NCBI GenBank assembly: GCA_963704295.1
Contig: OY969884.1
Coordinates: 806,001 to 870,000, forward strand
Source of the DNA: JACCVL01 sp963704295
GTDB lineage: Bacteria > Actinomycetota > Actinomycetes > Propionibacteriales > Nocardioidaceae
Length of the DNA: 64,000 bases
Reading direction: 5' to 3'
Shown here: one piece after another, positions 1 to 8,399 of the stretch
How positions within the stretch are numbered: the stretch's first letter is position 1
Layout: each line of letters begins with the position of its first letter
Translations under genes and position numbers: made by a program
Notes under the pieces: model-generated
Databases searched by the model: none
Told to the model about the DNA's origin: nothing
Seen by the model: the letters and a program-made list of their open reading frames with translations, nothing else

Positions 1-1058
1 AGGCCCTGCTCACCCCGTTCCGGCTCGGCCCGGTCAGCGTCACGATGGAGGTGAGCACCGGTCTGGCTCTGTTCCCCGACCACGCCGACAACGCCTCGGA
101 CCTGCTGTCCAGGGCCGACGTCGCGATGTACCAGGCGAAGCGGGACCGCAGCGAGCATGCCGTCTACGACCCCAGCCGATACGACCACAGCGCCGACCGG
201 CTCGGCGTCGTCGCCGCGCTGCGCGAGGGCCTGACGCGTGGCGAGCTGGTCGTGCACTACCAACCGCAGGTGCAGCTCGGCACCGGTGCGCTGATCGGCC
301 TGGAGGCGCTGGCCCGCTGGCAACACCCCGAGCACGGGCTGCTCGGTCCGGAGGAGTTCATGCCGGCCGTCGAGCACACCAACGTGATGCGCCCCTTCAC
401 CGAGCAGCTGCTCCGCATCGTGCTGGAGCAGATGCGCGACTGGCGGGAGATCGGGTCGGTGCGGCTGCGCGTACCGGTCTCCCTGAACGTCGCGGCGCCC
501 AACCTGGTGGACCGCTCGTTCGCCGACACGGTCAGCAAGCTGCTCGCCGAGTACGACGTGTTGCCCCGCGAGCTGGTCATCGAGGTCACCGAGAACGCTG
601 TGCTCACCGACGCCGACCGCGCCATGCGAGTGCTGCACGAGCTGCGGGACCTCGGGGTCGGGCTCAGCATCGACGACTTCGGCACCGGCCTGTCGTCACT
701 GCAACGGCTGCGGATGCTGCCCGTGGACGAGCTGAAGATCGACAAGTCGTTCGTCAGCGGGCTTCCCGACGACATCCGTGACAGCGCAGTGGTCGAGGCC
801 TCGATCACGCTGGCCCGCCGGATGGGGCTGCAGGTCATCGCCGAGGGCGCGGAGACCGAGACGATCTGCCGCGAGCTGATGCGCCTCGGCTGCGATCGAG
901 CCCAGGGCTTCCTGTTCGCCCAGCCGTTGTCCGCCCGCAGTCTGGAGGCCTGGGACGTCGCCCGCTCCAGCACCGGCCGGCACCGGTCCACGGCGCCCCG
1001 TGCGGCCGACGCGATCGGCCGGGCAGGCGGCCGGACGGGCGGCCTGGCCGGCGCCTGA
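1..1058 (+). CDS. GGDEF-EAL c-di-GMP protein, C-terminal part (5' end outside window)
   Basis: The reading frame is open from base 3, so the gene starts before the window. What remains is the last part of a GGDEF domain (VSTGLALFPDHA, then ADVAMYQAKR) followed by a complete EAL domain. EAL phosphodiesterases hydrolyse c-di-GMP to pGpG. The catalytic landmarks are all present: EAL in GLEALARWQHP, the ENAV glutamate, DDFGTG, LKIDKSFV, and QGFLFAQPL near the end. The EAL half is therefore predicted to be active; the GGDEF signature itself lies upstream and cannot be judged. The C-terminal tail of about 35 residues is Gly/Arg/Ala-rich and probably disordered. A tRNA-Lys follows. Confidence 0.93.
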   Translation, partial: ALLTPFRLGPVSVTMEVSTGLALFPDHADNASDLLSRADVAMYQAKRDRSEHAVYDPSRYDHSADRLGVVAALREGLTRGELVVHYQPQVQLGTGALIGLEALARWQHPEHGLLGPEEFMPAVEHTNVMRPFTEQLLRIVLEQMRDWREIGSVRLRVPVSLNVAAPNLVDRSFADTVSKLLAEYDVLPRELVIEVTENAVLTDADRAMRVLHELRDLGVGLSIDDFGTGLSSLQRLRMLPVDELKIDKSFVSGLPDDIRDSAVVEASITLARRMGLQVIAEGAETETICRELMRLGCDRAQGFLFAQPLSARSLEAWDVARSSTGRHRSTAPRAADAIGRAGGRTGGLAGA

Positions 1059-1088
1059 GCGCGATTTCGTGGGCCTCCGCCCCGCTGC

Positions 1089-1094
1089 TAGAGT
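1089..1094 (+). promoter_or_regulatory. -10 box of tRNA-Lys
   Basis: TAGAGT lies 14 nt before the mature 5' end of tRNA-Lys. A weak -35-like TTTCGT sits 18 nt further upstream (1065-1070). Assigned by sequence match and position only. Confidence 0.5.
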
Positions 1095-1108
1095 CGACCG
1101 CTGCACGG

Positions 1109-1181
<73 letters not shown>

Positions 1182-1203
1182 CAACTCGCCCCGACGGCCC
1201 CGG

Positions 1204-3321
1204 TCAGTCGCGCGCGGCGGGAGCCAGCGGGGACGGCTCGACCCGCAGCACGCGGGCCAGTCCGGCGGGCAGCCACCAGTTCCACCGGCCGAGGACGCTG
1301 ACCAGCGCCGGCACCAGGAGCGCCCGCACGATGGTGGCGTCGATCAGGATGCCGACCCCGAGCGCGGTGCCGAGCACCTTGATGTCGGTCCCGGGCGCGG
1401 AGGCAAGCGCCGCGAACGCGAAGAACAGGATCAGCGCCGCCGACGTCACCAGCCGCCCGGTCCGGCCCAGCCCGGTGATCACGGCCTCCGAGGTCGTCCC
1501 CACCTGGTCGTACTCCTCGCGCATCCGGGCCAGGATGAAGACCTCGTAGTCCATCGAGAGGCCGAACAGGAAGGCGAAGATCACCACCGGCAGCCAGAAC
1601 GTGATCGCGCCGGTCTCGGTGACGCCGAAGATCGCCTCGGAGCCGTTGCCCTCCTGCCAGAAGAACACGATGGCGCCGAAGACCGCCGTCATCGAGATCA
1701 GGTTCAGGATCACCGCCTTCAACGGGAGCAGCAGCGACCGGAACGTCCGCACCAGCAGCAGGAAGGTCACCACGGCGATGATCAGCAGGACGTACGGGAA
1801 CTTCTCGTACACGGCGTTGAAGTAGTCCTCGACCCCGGCACCGGCGCCGGTGATCTGCACGGTGCCTGCCACGGCGGCCTCGACGCTGGTCCGCACCGCG
1901 TCCACCACGTCGGTGCCGGTGCTGTCGACGGTCTCCCGGGTGGGCAGCACGTCGACCACCGTGGTCCCGTCCGACGAGCCGCCCTCGACCGCGGTGTAGA
2001 CACCGTCGACGCCGCGAGCCGCCTCGACCGCAGCAGCGGCCTGGTCGTCGGGCACCAGCACCTCGATCGGGGTGAGCACCCCGTTCCCGATGCCGCCGTC
2101 ACGCAGCTGCTGGGCGGCTTGGAACGACGGCCCGCTGGTGGACAGCGACGAGATGCTGGTCTGGCCGATCCGCAGCCCGAAGATCGGCAGGATCAACAGG
2201 GCCAGTGCGATCAGGGCGACCCCGGTCGCGAGGAACCGGTGCCGGACGATCTGCCGCGCCCAGGCCGACCAGCCGCGCGCGGCGACCCCCTCGTGCCGGA
2301 TCCGGGGCCAGTCCACTCGGGGGCCGACGCTCGCCAGCAGCGCCGGCAGCAGGGTCAGCACCACCGCCACGCTGACCAGCGGGATCAGCATCCCGCCGAT
2401 GCCCATGCTGCGCAGGAACGGAACCGGGACGGCGATCAGCGCGAGCAGGCTGATCGCCACCGTGACGCCGGAGGCGAGCACCGCGTGGCCGGCGGTCCGG
2501 ATCGCGAGCACCACGGCCTCCTCGTTGGCGTGGCCGTGCTCGCGTTCCTCCCGCCACCGCGACACGACGAGCAGCGAGTAGTCGATCGCCACACCCAGCC
2601 CGATCAGCGAGATCAGGAACTGCACGACGAAGCTCACGTCACTGAAGGTCGTGAGGCCCAGCACGATGAGGAACGTCGTGAGGATCGACACTGCGGCGAT
2701 CAGCAGCGGCAGCAGCGCCAGGAACGACGCGTACACGAACAGCAGCACGGCCAGCGCACCGAGCGCGCCGAACAGCGTCTCGACCAGCACGCTCGGGCCT
2801 TCGGTGTCGCCACCGGCTGACAGCAGCCCGTACGAGGTCAGGCCGACGCTGAGGTTGCGCGGTTCGGCGGCCGCCTGCAGGACCGGCAGCAGCCGCTGCT
2901 CGAGGCCGGGGCCGAACCCGGCCGGCAGCGGCCCCTGCACCAGGGCGAACGTGCTGCGGCCGTCGTCGGACACGAACCGCTCGTCGTCGGTGCTCGCGTA
3001 GTCGACGACGCGCAGCGGCAGCTCGCCGCCGACCTCGCTGCGCACCTCGTCGAACACGGCCGCGACGTCGTCCCGACGCTCGTCCACGGTCTGGCCGGCC
3101 GGGACGGTCACGACCGGTACGAACGTGTCGAACGTGCTGACGCCGTACTCGCTCGTCAGCACCTTCTCGGCGTCGTCACCCGGCTGCCCGGGCAGCGAGA
3201 AGTCGAGCGTCAGCCGGTCGGTCAGCTGGCCGGCGGCCACCCCGCCGGCCAGGAAGAGCACCAGCCACACCGCGGCCACGACCCGGCGGTGCCGGAGCAC
3301 GGCTCTGACGAAGCGTTCCAT
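1204..3321 (-). CDS. MMPL/RND-family membrane transporter
   Basis: A 705-residue integral membrane exporter of the MMPL branch of the RND superfamily, which in actinobacteria moves lipids or drugs using the proton gradient. It has the duplicated layout: one N-terminal TM helix (residues 12-32), an extracytoplasmic domain, a bundle of TM helices, then the same again. Both halves carry the family's Asp-Tyr pair in a TM helix (GVAIDYSLLVVSRWREE and GLSMDYEVFILARMREE), the proton-relay position. I start at the ATG at 3321 because GGGGAGGG precedes it; upstream in-frame codons give a sequence unlike the family. It is divergent from the oxygenase pair. The substrate is unknown. Confidence 0.93.
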   Translation of the reverse strand: MERFVRAVLRHRRVVAAVWLVLFLAGGVAAGQLTDRLTLDFSLPGQPGDDAEKVLTSEYGVSTFDTFVPVVTVPAGQTVDERRDDVAAVFDEVRSEVGGELPLRVVDYASTDDERFVSDDGRSTFALVQGPLPAGFGPGLEQRLLPVLQAAAEPRNLSVGLTSYGLLSAGGDTEGPSVLVETLFGALGALAVLLFVYASFLALLPLLIAAVSILTTFLIVLGLTTFSDVSFVVQFLISLIGLGVAIDYSLLVVSRWREEREHGHANEEAVVLAIRTAGHAVLASGVTVAISLLALIAVPVPFLRSMGIGGMLIPLVSVAVVLTLLPALLASVGPRVDWPRIRHEGVAARGWSAWARQIVRHRFLATGVALIALALLILPIFGLRIGQTSISSLSTSGPSFQAAQQLRDGGIGNGVLTPIEVLVPDDQAAAAVEAARGVDGVYTAVEGGSSDGTTVVDVLPTRETVDSTGTDVVDAVRTSVEAAVAGTVQITGAGAGVEDYFNAVYEKFPYVLLIIAVVTFLLLVRTFRSLLLPLKAVILNLISMTAVFGAIVFFWQEGNGSEAIFGVTETGAITFWLPVVIFAFLFGLSMDYEVFILARMREEYDQVGTTSEAVITGLGRTGRLVTSAALILFFAFAALASAPGTDIKVLGTALGVGILIDATIVRALLVPALVSVLGRWNWWLPAGLARVLRVEPSPLAPAARD

Positions 3322-3429
3322 GAGCCCTCCCCGGCTCGGCGCGACCTCCACCCCAGCACGGCGGCCGCGATAACACCAGACCAGGTCAGAGCCGGGATGG
3401 CCCAGGGCCCGCACCGGCTCGGGAGCCCA

Positions 3430-3465
3430 GATGCATTCACGTCGTCCCGACGGCGGGAATGCATC
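3430..3465. promoter_or_regulatory. Inverted repeat, possible operator
   Basis: A perfect 9-bp inverted repeat, GATGCATTC (3430-3438) and GAATGCATC (3457-3465), with 18 bp between the arms. The spacer holds a smaller inverted repeat (CGTC/GACG). It lies in the 284-bp divergent region between the MMPL gene and the oxygenase pair, so it may be an operator for either. There is no T-run, so it is not a classical terminator. No regulator gene adjoins it. Confidence 0.4.
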
Positions 3466-3605
3466 ATCCGGTGAGGGATAGGCGGCGGCGATCCGTTGCT
3501 CCCCGAGCCACACATTTCGAGGGGGTAAGACCGAGATTCGGTCGTTTGCCGGATGGTCGCGAAGGTCCGGACACTTGGCGCGTCACGCCGAGCGAGGAGC
3601 CCTTC

Positions 3606-4763
3606 TTGGAGCAGATCACCGAGATGGCCGTCGGGGATCGCAGCCTGAGCCTGCGGTTGGCCGGTCGGACCCTGCACTTCCACTACGTCTGGCTGCGCGA
3701 CAACAGCTGGTCGGGCGACGCCCGGGTGGCGCAGTCCGGTGAACGCAAGCTCTTCACCGCCTCGATCCCCGACGACATCGCCCCGGCCGACGTGCGGGTT
3801 GACCCCGCGGACCGGCTGCGGATCACCTGGAACGACGGCCATGTGTCGACGTACACCGCCCGGTGGCTGCTGGAGCATGACTACTCCGACCAGGCGCGGG
3901 CCGCCCGCCGGCACGTTCCGGTGCTCTGGCGGTCCGACCTCGGTCGCCCCCCGACCTTCGACCACAGCGACGTCGTCGGCACGACCGCGGGACAGCTCGC
4001 CTACCTGGACGCGCTCCGCGACCACGGTGCGGCGGTGGTGCGAGGCGTGCCATCGGTGCCGGGTGAGGTGGAGCGCTTCGCGCAGGCGATCGGCCATGTC
4101 CGGGAGGTGGCCTTCGAACGGATTCACGAAGTGCGGCACGACCCGGCCGGCTACAACGTCGCGCACACCCCGCTGGAGCTGAAGCCGCACACCGACATGC
4201 CCAGCTACCACTGGCCGCCGAGCGTGCAGCTGCTGCACTTCCTCGTCAACCAGGCCACCGGCGGTGAGTCCACGCTGGTGGACGGCTGGGCGGTGCTGGC
4301 CGACCTGCGCCGCGACGACCCCGAGGCGTTCCGCCTCCTCGCCGAGACGCCGGTGACCTACCAGCTGTTCAGCCCGAGCGAGGACACTCGAGCCACCGCC
4401 CCGATGATCCAGCTGGACACCGATGGCGAGGTGCGCACGTTCCGCTTCTCCAACCAGCTGGCGCTGCCGCTCGCCATCCCGTTCGACCGGGTCGAGCCGT
4501 TCTACGCTGCCTACCGGCGGCTCGGACGCATGATCGACGGTGACGGTTACAAGATCGCCTTCAAGTGCTCCGACGGTGACCTGATCACGCTGCACGGGCA
4601 CCGGGTGCTGCACGGCCGGCTCGCCTTCGACCCCGCCAGCGGCGCGCGGCACCTGCAGGATGTGTACATGGAGTGGGACGACCTGATGGCACGCCGACGG
4701 GTGCTGCGCGGTGAGCACCTGCCGCTGCCCGCGGACCAGCCGATCCAGGCGGTGAGCGCGTGA
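3606..4763 (+). CDS. Fe(II)/2-oxoglutarate oxygenase, gamma-butyrobetaine hydroxylase-like (TmpA-like)
   Basis: About 385 residues: an N-terminal DUF971/GBBH-like domain (WLRDNSW at about 25-31) and a C-terminal TauD/TfdA double-stranded beta-helix. Iron ligands are visible as HTD in LKPHTDMPSY and the distal His in RVLHGRL, followed by Arg for 2-oxoglutarate. The cysteines that bind zinc in the N-terminal domain of animal BBOX1 are missing. Such proteins are usually named gamma-butyrobetaine hydroxylase, but the next gene overlaps this one and encodes an HD-domain oxygenase; that pairing is the hallmark of TmpA/TmpB, where TmpA hydroxylates 2-trimethylaminoethylphosphonate. Start: TTG at 3606, six bases after AGGAG; ATG 3624 and a far upstream start at 3459 are alternatives. 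Confidence 0.85.
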   Translation: MEQITEMAVGDRSLSLRLAGRTLHFHYVWLRDNSWSGDARVAQSGERKLFTASIPDDIAPADVRVDPADRLRITWNDGHVSTYTARWLLEHDYSDQARAARRHVPVLWRSDLGRPPTFDHSDVVGTTAGQLAYLDALRDHGAAVVRGVPSVPGEVERFAQAIGHVREVAFERIHEVRHDPAGYNVAHTPLELKPHTDMPSYHWPPSVQLLHFLVNQATGGESTLVDGWAVLADLRRDDPEAFRLLAETPVTYQLFSPSEDTRATAPMIQLDTDGEVRTFRFSNQLALPLAIPFDRVEPFYAAYRRLGRMIDGDGYKIAFKCSDGDLITLHGHRVLHGRLAFDPASGARHLQDVYMEWDDLMARRRVLRGEHLPLPADQPIQAVSA

Positions 4764-5320
4764 CCGCACGGACCGTGCAGTTCACCAAGATGAGCGACGG
4801 GACGGCCGAGGACTACGCCTTCCTCGGCGCGATCGAGCAGGCCGAGCTCGCCGCGTTCCCCGACCGGGTGCTCGGCTGGCTGCGGGCCATGGACGAGCCG
4901 ACGGGCTACCGCATCACCCGGCTCGAGCACTCGCTGCAGGCCGCGACCCGCGCATGGCGAGCCGGCGAGGACGAGGAACTCGTGGTCTGCGCGCTGCTGC
5001 ACGACATCGGCGACGTCCTCGGGCCGGCGAACCACGCGGAGGTCGCCGCGGCCGTGCTGCGCCCGTACGTGAGCGAGCGGAACCACTGGATCGTCAAGCA
5101 CCACGGGCTCTTCCAGGGCGTGTACTACTTCGCGCACGTGGGGCTCGACCCCGACGCGCGGGACCGCTACCGCGACCACCCGTGGTACCAGGCGACCGTC
5201 GACTTCTGCGCGGACTACGACCAGGTGTCGTTCGACCCCGAGTACGACACGGAGCCGTTGACGTCTTTCGAGCCGATGCTGCGGCGCGTGCTGGCACCGT
5301 CGAACATCACCGCCTGGTAG
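4760..5320 (+). CDS. HD-domain diiron oxygenase (PhnZ/TmpB-like)
   Basis: 186 residues starting at GTG, overlapping the stop of the upstream oxygenase (GTGA), so the two are translationally coupled. An HD domain fills most of it. Probable diiron ligands are His57 (LEHSLQ), His81-Asp82 (LLHDIGD), His92 (NHAE), His115 (VKHHG) and Asp154 (DYDQ), matching the pattern of PhnZ and TmpB, which use mixed-valent iron to cleave the C-P bond of 1-hydroxyphosphonates. TmpB turns the TmpA product into glycine betaine and phosphate. This assignment rests on the gene pair plus motifs. Generic annotation would be HD-domain phosphohydrolase. No phosphonate transporter or C-P lyase is in the window. Confidence 0.8.
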   Translation: MTARTVQFTKMSDGTAEDYAFLGAIEQAELAAFPDRVLGWLRAMDEPTGYRITRLEHSLQAATRAWRAGEDEELVVCALLHDIGDVLGPANHAEVAAAVLRPYVSERNHWIVKHHGLFQGVYYFAHVGLDPDARDRYRDHPWYQATVDFCADYDQVSFDPEYDTEPLTSFEPMLRRVLAPSNITAW

Positions 5321-5326
5321 GGCCGG

Positions 5327-6262
5327 TCAGGCGTACGGCGCAGTGCTCAGGTAGCGCAGCCCCGAGTCGACGGCCACCGTGACCACCGTGCCCGACGCGT
5401 CGAGATTCTCGGCGATCCGCAGCGCCGCGATGACGTTCGCCCCGGTCGAGGTGCCGGCGAACAGTCCCTCCTCGCGGGCCAGCCGGCGCGCCATCGCCTG
5501 CGCGTCCGCGCTCGGGACCCGGTCCAGCCGGTCCACCCGATCGGGTTCCCACAACGGCGGCAGGAACCCGATCCCGATGCCCTCGATCCGGTGGGCACCG
5601 GTCGGCTCCCCGGACAGCACGGCCGATTCGGCGGGCTCGACGCCCACGATCGTGATCGTCGGGTCGTGCCGGTGCAGGGCGGTGGTCACGCCGTGGATGG
5701 AGTGCGCCGTTCCGACGGATTGCACGAAGGCGTCCACCCGGCCGTCCGACTGGCGCCAGATCTCGTCCCCCATCGGCTCGTAGCCGCGGGCGGCGTCGGC
5801 GTTGGTGAGCTGGTCCGACCACCAGTGCCCGGGCTGGCGGCTGATCCGCTCCGACGTGGCGATCATCCGCTTGATCAGGTCCTCGGTGATACGACCCTCG
5901 TCGCTCGGCTCGTCGGTGATCTCGGCCCCGAGCGCCTGCATCGTCCCGCGCTTCTCGACGCTGAACGCGTCGGAGAACACCACGTGCAACCGGTATCCGA
6001 GAGCGGCACAGACGAAGGCCAGCGAGATCCCGGTCGTGCCCGCGGTGTACTCCACCACCGTTCCGCCCGCCGGGAGCCGGCCGTCGGCGGCGGCCGCCTG
6101 AACCACCGCCGCGGCCATCCGGTCCTTCATCGACCCGGTGGGGTTGGCCGACTCGAGCTTGACCATCAACCGGCACCCGGAGGCAGGAACCACCCGCCGC
6201 AGCTGGACCATGGGCGTGTTCCCCACGCCGGCGAGGACCCCTGGGCCGGTGGCAGCGCTCAT
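5327..6262 (-). CDS. Cysteine synthase-like PLP-dependent enzyme
   Basis: 311 residues of fold-type II PLP enzyme in the cysteine synthase/cystathionine beta-synthase family. The PLP lysine is Lys46 in PTGSMKDR. The substrate loop that normally reads TSGNTG is TAGTTG here (73-78), so the conserved Asn is Thr. The second half contains SVGTAHSIHG where O-acetylserine sulfhydrylases have GTGGT-like residues. These changes argue for a substrate other than O-acetylserine; the true cysM homologue lies at 17002-17949. It converges on the TmpAB-like pair with 6 bp between stops. The ATG at 6262 has a TAGCGT box 7 nt before it, so the mRNA is probably leaderless. Confidence 0.85.
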   Translation of the reverse strand: MSAATGPGVLAGVGNTPMVQLRRVVPASGCRLMVKLESANPTGSMKDRMAAAVVQAAAADGRLPAGGTVVEYTAGTTGISLAFVCAALGYRLHVVFSDAFSVEKRGTMQALGAEITDEPSDEGRITEDLIKRMIATSERISRQPGHWWSDQLTNADAARGYEPMGDEIWRQSDGRVDAFVQSVGTAHSIHGVTTALHRHDPTITIVGVEPAESAVLSGEPTGAHRIEGIGIGFLPPLWEPDRVDRLDRVPSADAQAMARRLAREEGLFAGTSTGANVIAALRIAENLDASGTVVTVAVDSGLRYLSTAPYA

Positions 6263-6269
6263 CCGGGGC

Positions 6270-6275
6270 ACGCTA
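6270..6275 (-). promoter_or_regulatory. -10 box, leaderless start of the cysteine synthase-like gene
   Basis: TAGCGT on the minus strand ends 7 nt before the ATG at 6262, placing the transcription start at or next to the start codon. Confidence 0.5.
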
Positions 6276-6341
6276 GACCACCGGCGGGAGCCGGGCGGGT
6301 GAATGCTGGACGGCCGACCGACCGCCCGGCAGGATCCGGGG

Positions 6342-7338
6342 GTGCCGGTGTTCGACTTGTCGCTGCCCGAGCTGCGGGCGTACCTGCCGGAGCGCAGCGA
6401 GCCGGCCGACTTCGACCGGTTCTGGGCCGACACCCTGGCCGACGACCCGCCGACACGACCTCGCAGCGCAGCTCCGGCCGTACGAGCTGGAGCTGCCGCT
6501 GGTGGACGTGCACGACCTGGAGTTCGCCGGCTTCGGCGGCGAACGCGTCCGCGGCTGGTACATCTGCCCCAAGGACGAGGGACGGGGAGAGCGGCTGCCC
6601 TGCGTGGTGCGCTTCCTCGGTTACGGGGACGGCCGCGGATCGCCGCTGGACTGGCTGGCCTGGCCGGCCGCCGGCTTCGCCTTCCTGGTGATGGACACCC
6701 GCGGCCAGGGTGGGAACTCCCGGCGGGCGGGTGCGACGCCGGACCGCCCGACGGCGGACCACCCCGGCGCTCCTGGGTCCCTGACCGTCGGGGTCACCGA
6801 CCCGCAGCACTCCTACTACCGCCGGGTCTACGTCGACGCGGTACGCGCCGTGCAGACCGCCGCGGAGCAACCGCGGGTCGACCCGCGGCGGATCGCGGTG
6901 CACGGGATCAGCCAGGGCGGTGGCATCGCGCTCGCCGCGGCCGCCCTCTCCGACCAGGTCGCGGCGGCGCTGGTGGACGTGCCGTTCCTCTGCCACTTCC
7001 GCCGGGCGATCGAGGTGACCGACCAGCCGCCGTATCTCGAGCTGCTCACGTTCCTCCGCACCCACCGCGACCGTGCCGACCAGGCGCTCCGGACGCTGGA
7101 CTACGTGGACGGGGTCAACATGGCAGCCCGTGCGCGAGTCCCGGCGCTGTTCTCGGTGGCCTTGATGGACCAGGTCTGCCCACCGTCGACGGTCTTCGCC
7201 GCGTACAACCACTACGCCGGACCGAAGCAGATCGAGGTGTGGCCGCACAACGAGCATGAAGGCGGTGGGGTGCACCAGGAGCTGCGCCAGCTCGGGTGGC
7301 TGCGCGACCGCCTCGGCCGCGGCCGTACCGCCGGCTAG
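6342..7338 (+). pseudogene. Acetylxylan esterase / cephalosporin-C deacetylase family, single-base frameshift
   Basis: An alpha/beta hydrolase of the AXE1 family (removal of acetyl groups from xylan or cephalosporin C). The N-terminal 35 residues (VPVFDLSLPELRAYLPE) are in one frame from GTG 6342, the rest in another. Deleting one C from CCC at 6446-6448 joins them into a normal-length 331-residue protein and restores the linker (RRHDLAAQLRPYELELPLVD). The catalytic parts are intact: HGISQGGG (nucleophile Ser), ALMDQVCPP (Asp) and PHNEHEGG (His). Either a sequencing error or a recent mutation. If the shift is real, a product could start only at GTG 6502 and lack the cap. AGGA lies 7 nt before GTG 6342. 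Confidence 0.82.
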
Positions 7339-8328
7339 CCGTTCTCGCGCTGGTGCCCCTCGGCCACCGCCCGCAGTGCCTCCTCGTCCACCGCGTCGCG
7401 GTGCGCCACCGCCACCGCGCACCGGGTCACCGCCCGCAGCGTGGAGGTGCGGCGGCCGCCCTCGAGCAGCGCGCGCTCACCCAGCACCGCGCCGGGGCCG
7501 ATCTCGGCGACCACCTCACCGTCCACGTCGACGCTGAGCACGCCGTCGAGCAGCAGGAACAGCTCGTCCCCCTCCTCGCCCTGGGTGGTCGAGGGCCTCC
7601 CCCACGTCGAGCCGGCGGATCTTCGGCCGCTTGCCAGCGCTCATGATCGTCCGGGACAGCTCGCGCTCCAGCGCGGTCTCCACCTCGCTCACCAGCGCCG
7701 GCGAGTCCTCGTCCCCCCAGGGAGTCCACCGGCCGAAGGCGTTGACGCTCCAGGTGCGGTAGTCGACGACCGCCGACTTGGACACCAGCCGCCCCTCGTG
7801 GTCGTAGACCCAGTGCCGGGGGAACGGGCTGGCCCCCTCCAGCGTGCACTCCGAGCGACCGTCGGCGTGCACGGTGAGGCTGAGTGTGGTCCAGGCAGCG
7901 GGCGCGGCGATCTGGACGTACGGCGGGTGGTTGACCCGGCGCGGCGCCGGGACACCGGTCCGACCGCCGGCCGTCTGCACGAATCGCACCGCGGTGTCGC
8001 TGAGCCGCTCGACCGACCGCCGGTCGTCGAAGGCAACCGCGGCGAAGGTCATCGCGAGCCCCAGGCGCAGCGTCGTGGACCCCAGCCGGCCACCGCCGTC
8101 CTGCCCGAAGTCGACGATCCGGCCGTCCTCGACCTCCACCCAGCCGGCGACCCGGTTCGCGAACCGGCAGTTGCCGCCGGCGACGAAGGCGTCGACGTCG
8201 TCGATCATGTCGGGCGGCGGGTTGTCGTAGCTCGCCATCCCCACGCTGAAGGGGACCTTGTAGACGAGGCCGGTGACTGCCTCGCTGGGGATCCAGGAGA
8301 TCGCGGTCGCTGAGCGTTCAAGCCGCAT
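7335..8328 (-). pseudogene. Cyclic nucleotide-binding domain protein, single-base frameshift
   Basis: The N-terminal 230 residues are an uncharacterised alpha/beta region that I do not recognise. The C-terminal 85 residues are a cNMP-binding beta-roll (GEEGDELFLLLDGVLSVDV, then GPGAVLGERALLEGG). They are in different frames. Removing one G from the G5 run (CCCCC at 7599-7603 on the plus strand) gives a continuous 330-residue protein reading RRLDVGRPSTTQGEEGDE across the join. The phosphate-cassette region GERALLEGGRRTSTL keeps the Arg that binds the cyclic phosphate. It stands next to a class III cyclase gene on the other strand, so a link through cAMP is tempting but unproven. Confidence 0.82.
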
Positions 8329-8334
8329 GCCAGG

Positions 8335-8340
8335 AGGCTA
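8335..8340 (-). promoter_or_regulatory. -10 box, leaderless start of the cNMP-binding gene
   Basis: TAGCCT on the minus strand, 6 nt before the ATG at 8328. Confidence 0.5.
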
Positions 8341-8399
8341 GCCAGCGACGCCGCGGTATTTCAGTGCTTTTCGGTACCCGAACGCGCGAGGATGGGCTC

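Noticed and set aside
3322..3513. N-terminal extension of the MMPL protein by 64 residues
   Set aside because: No ribosome-binding site at its start and no similarity to transporter N-termini; the ATG at 3321 has a strong site and begins right at the first helix.
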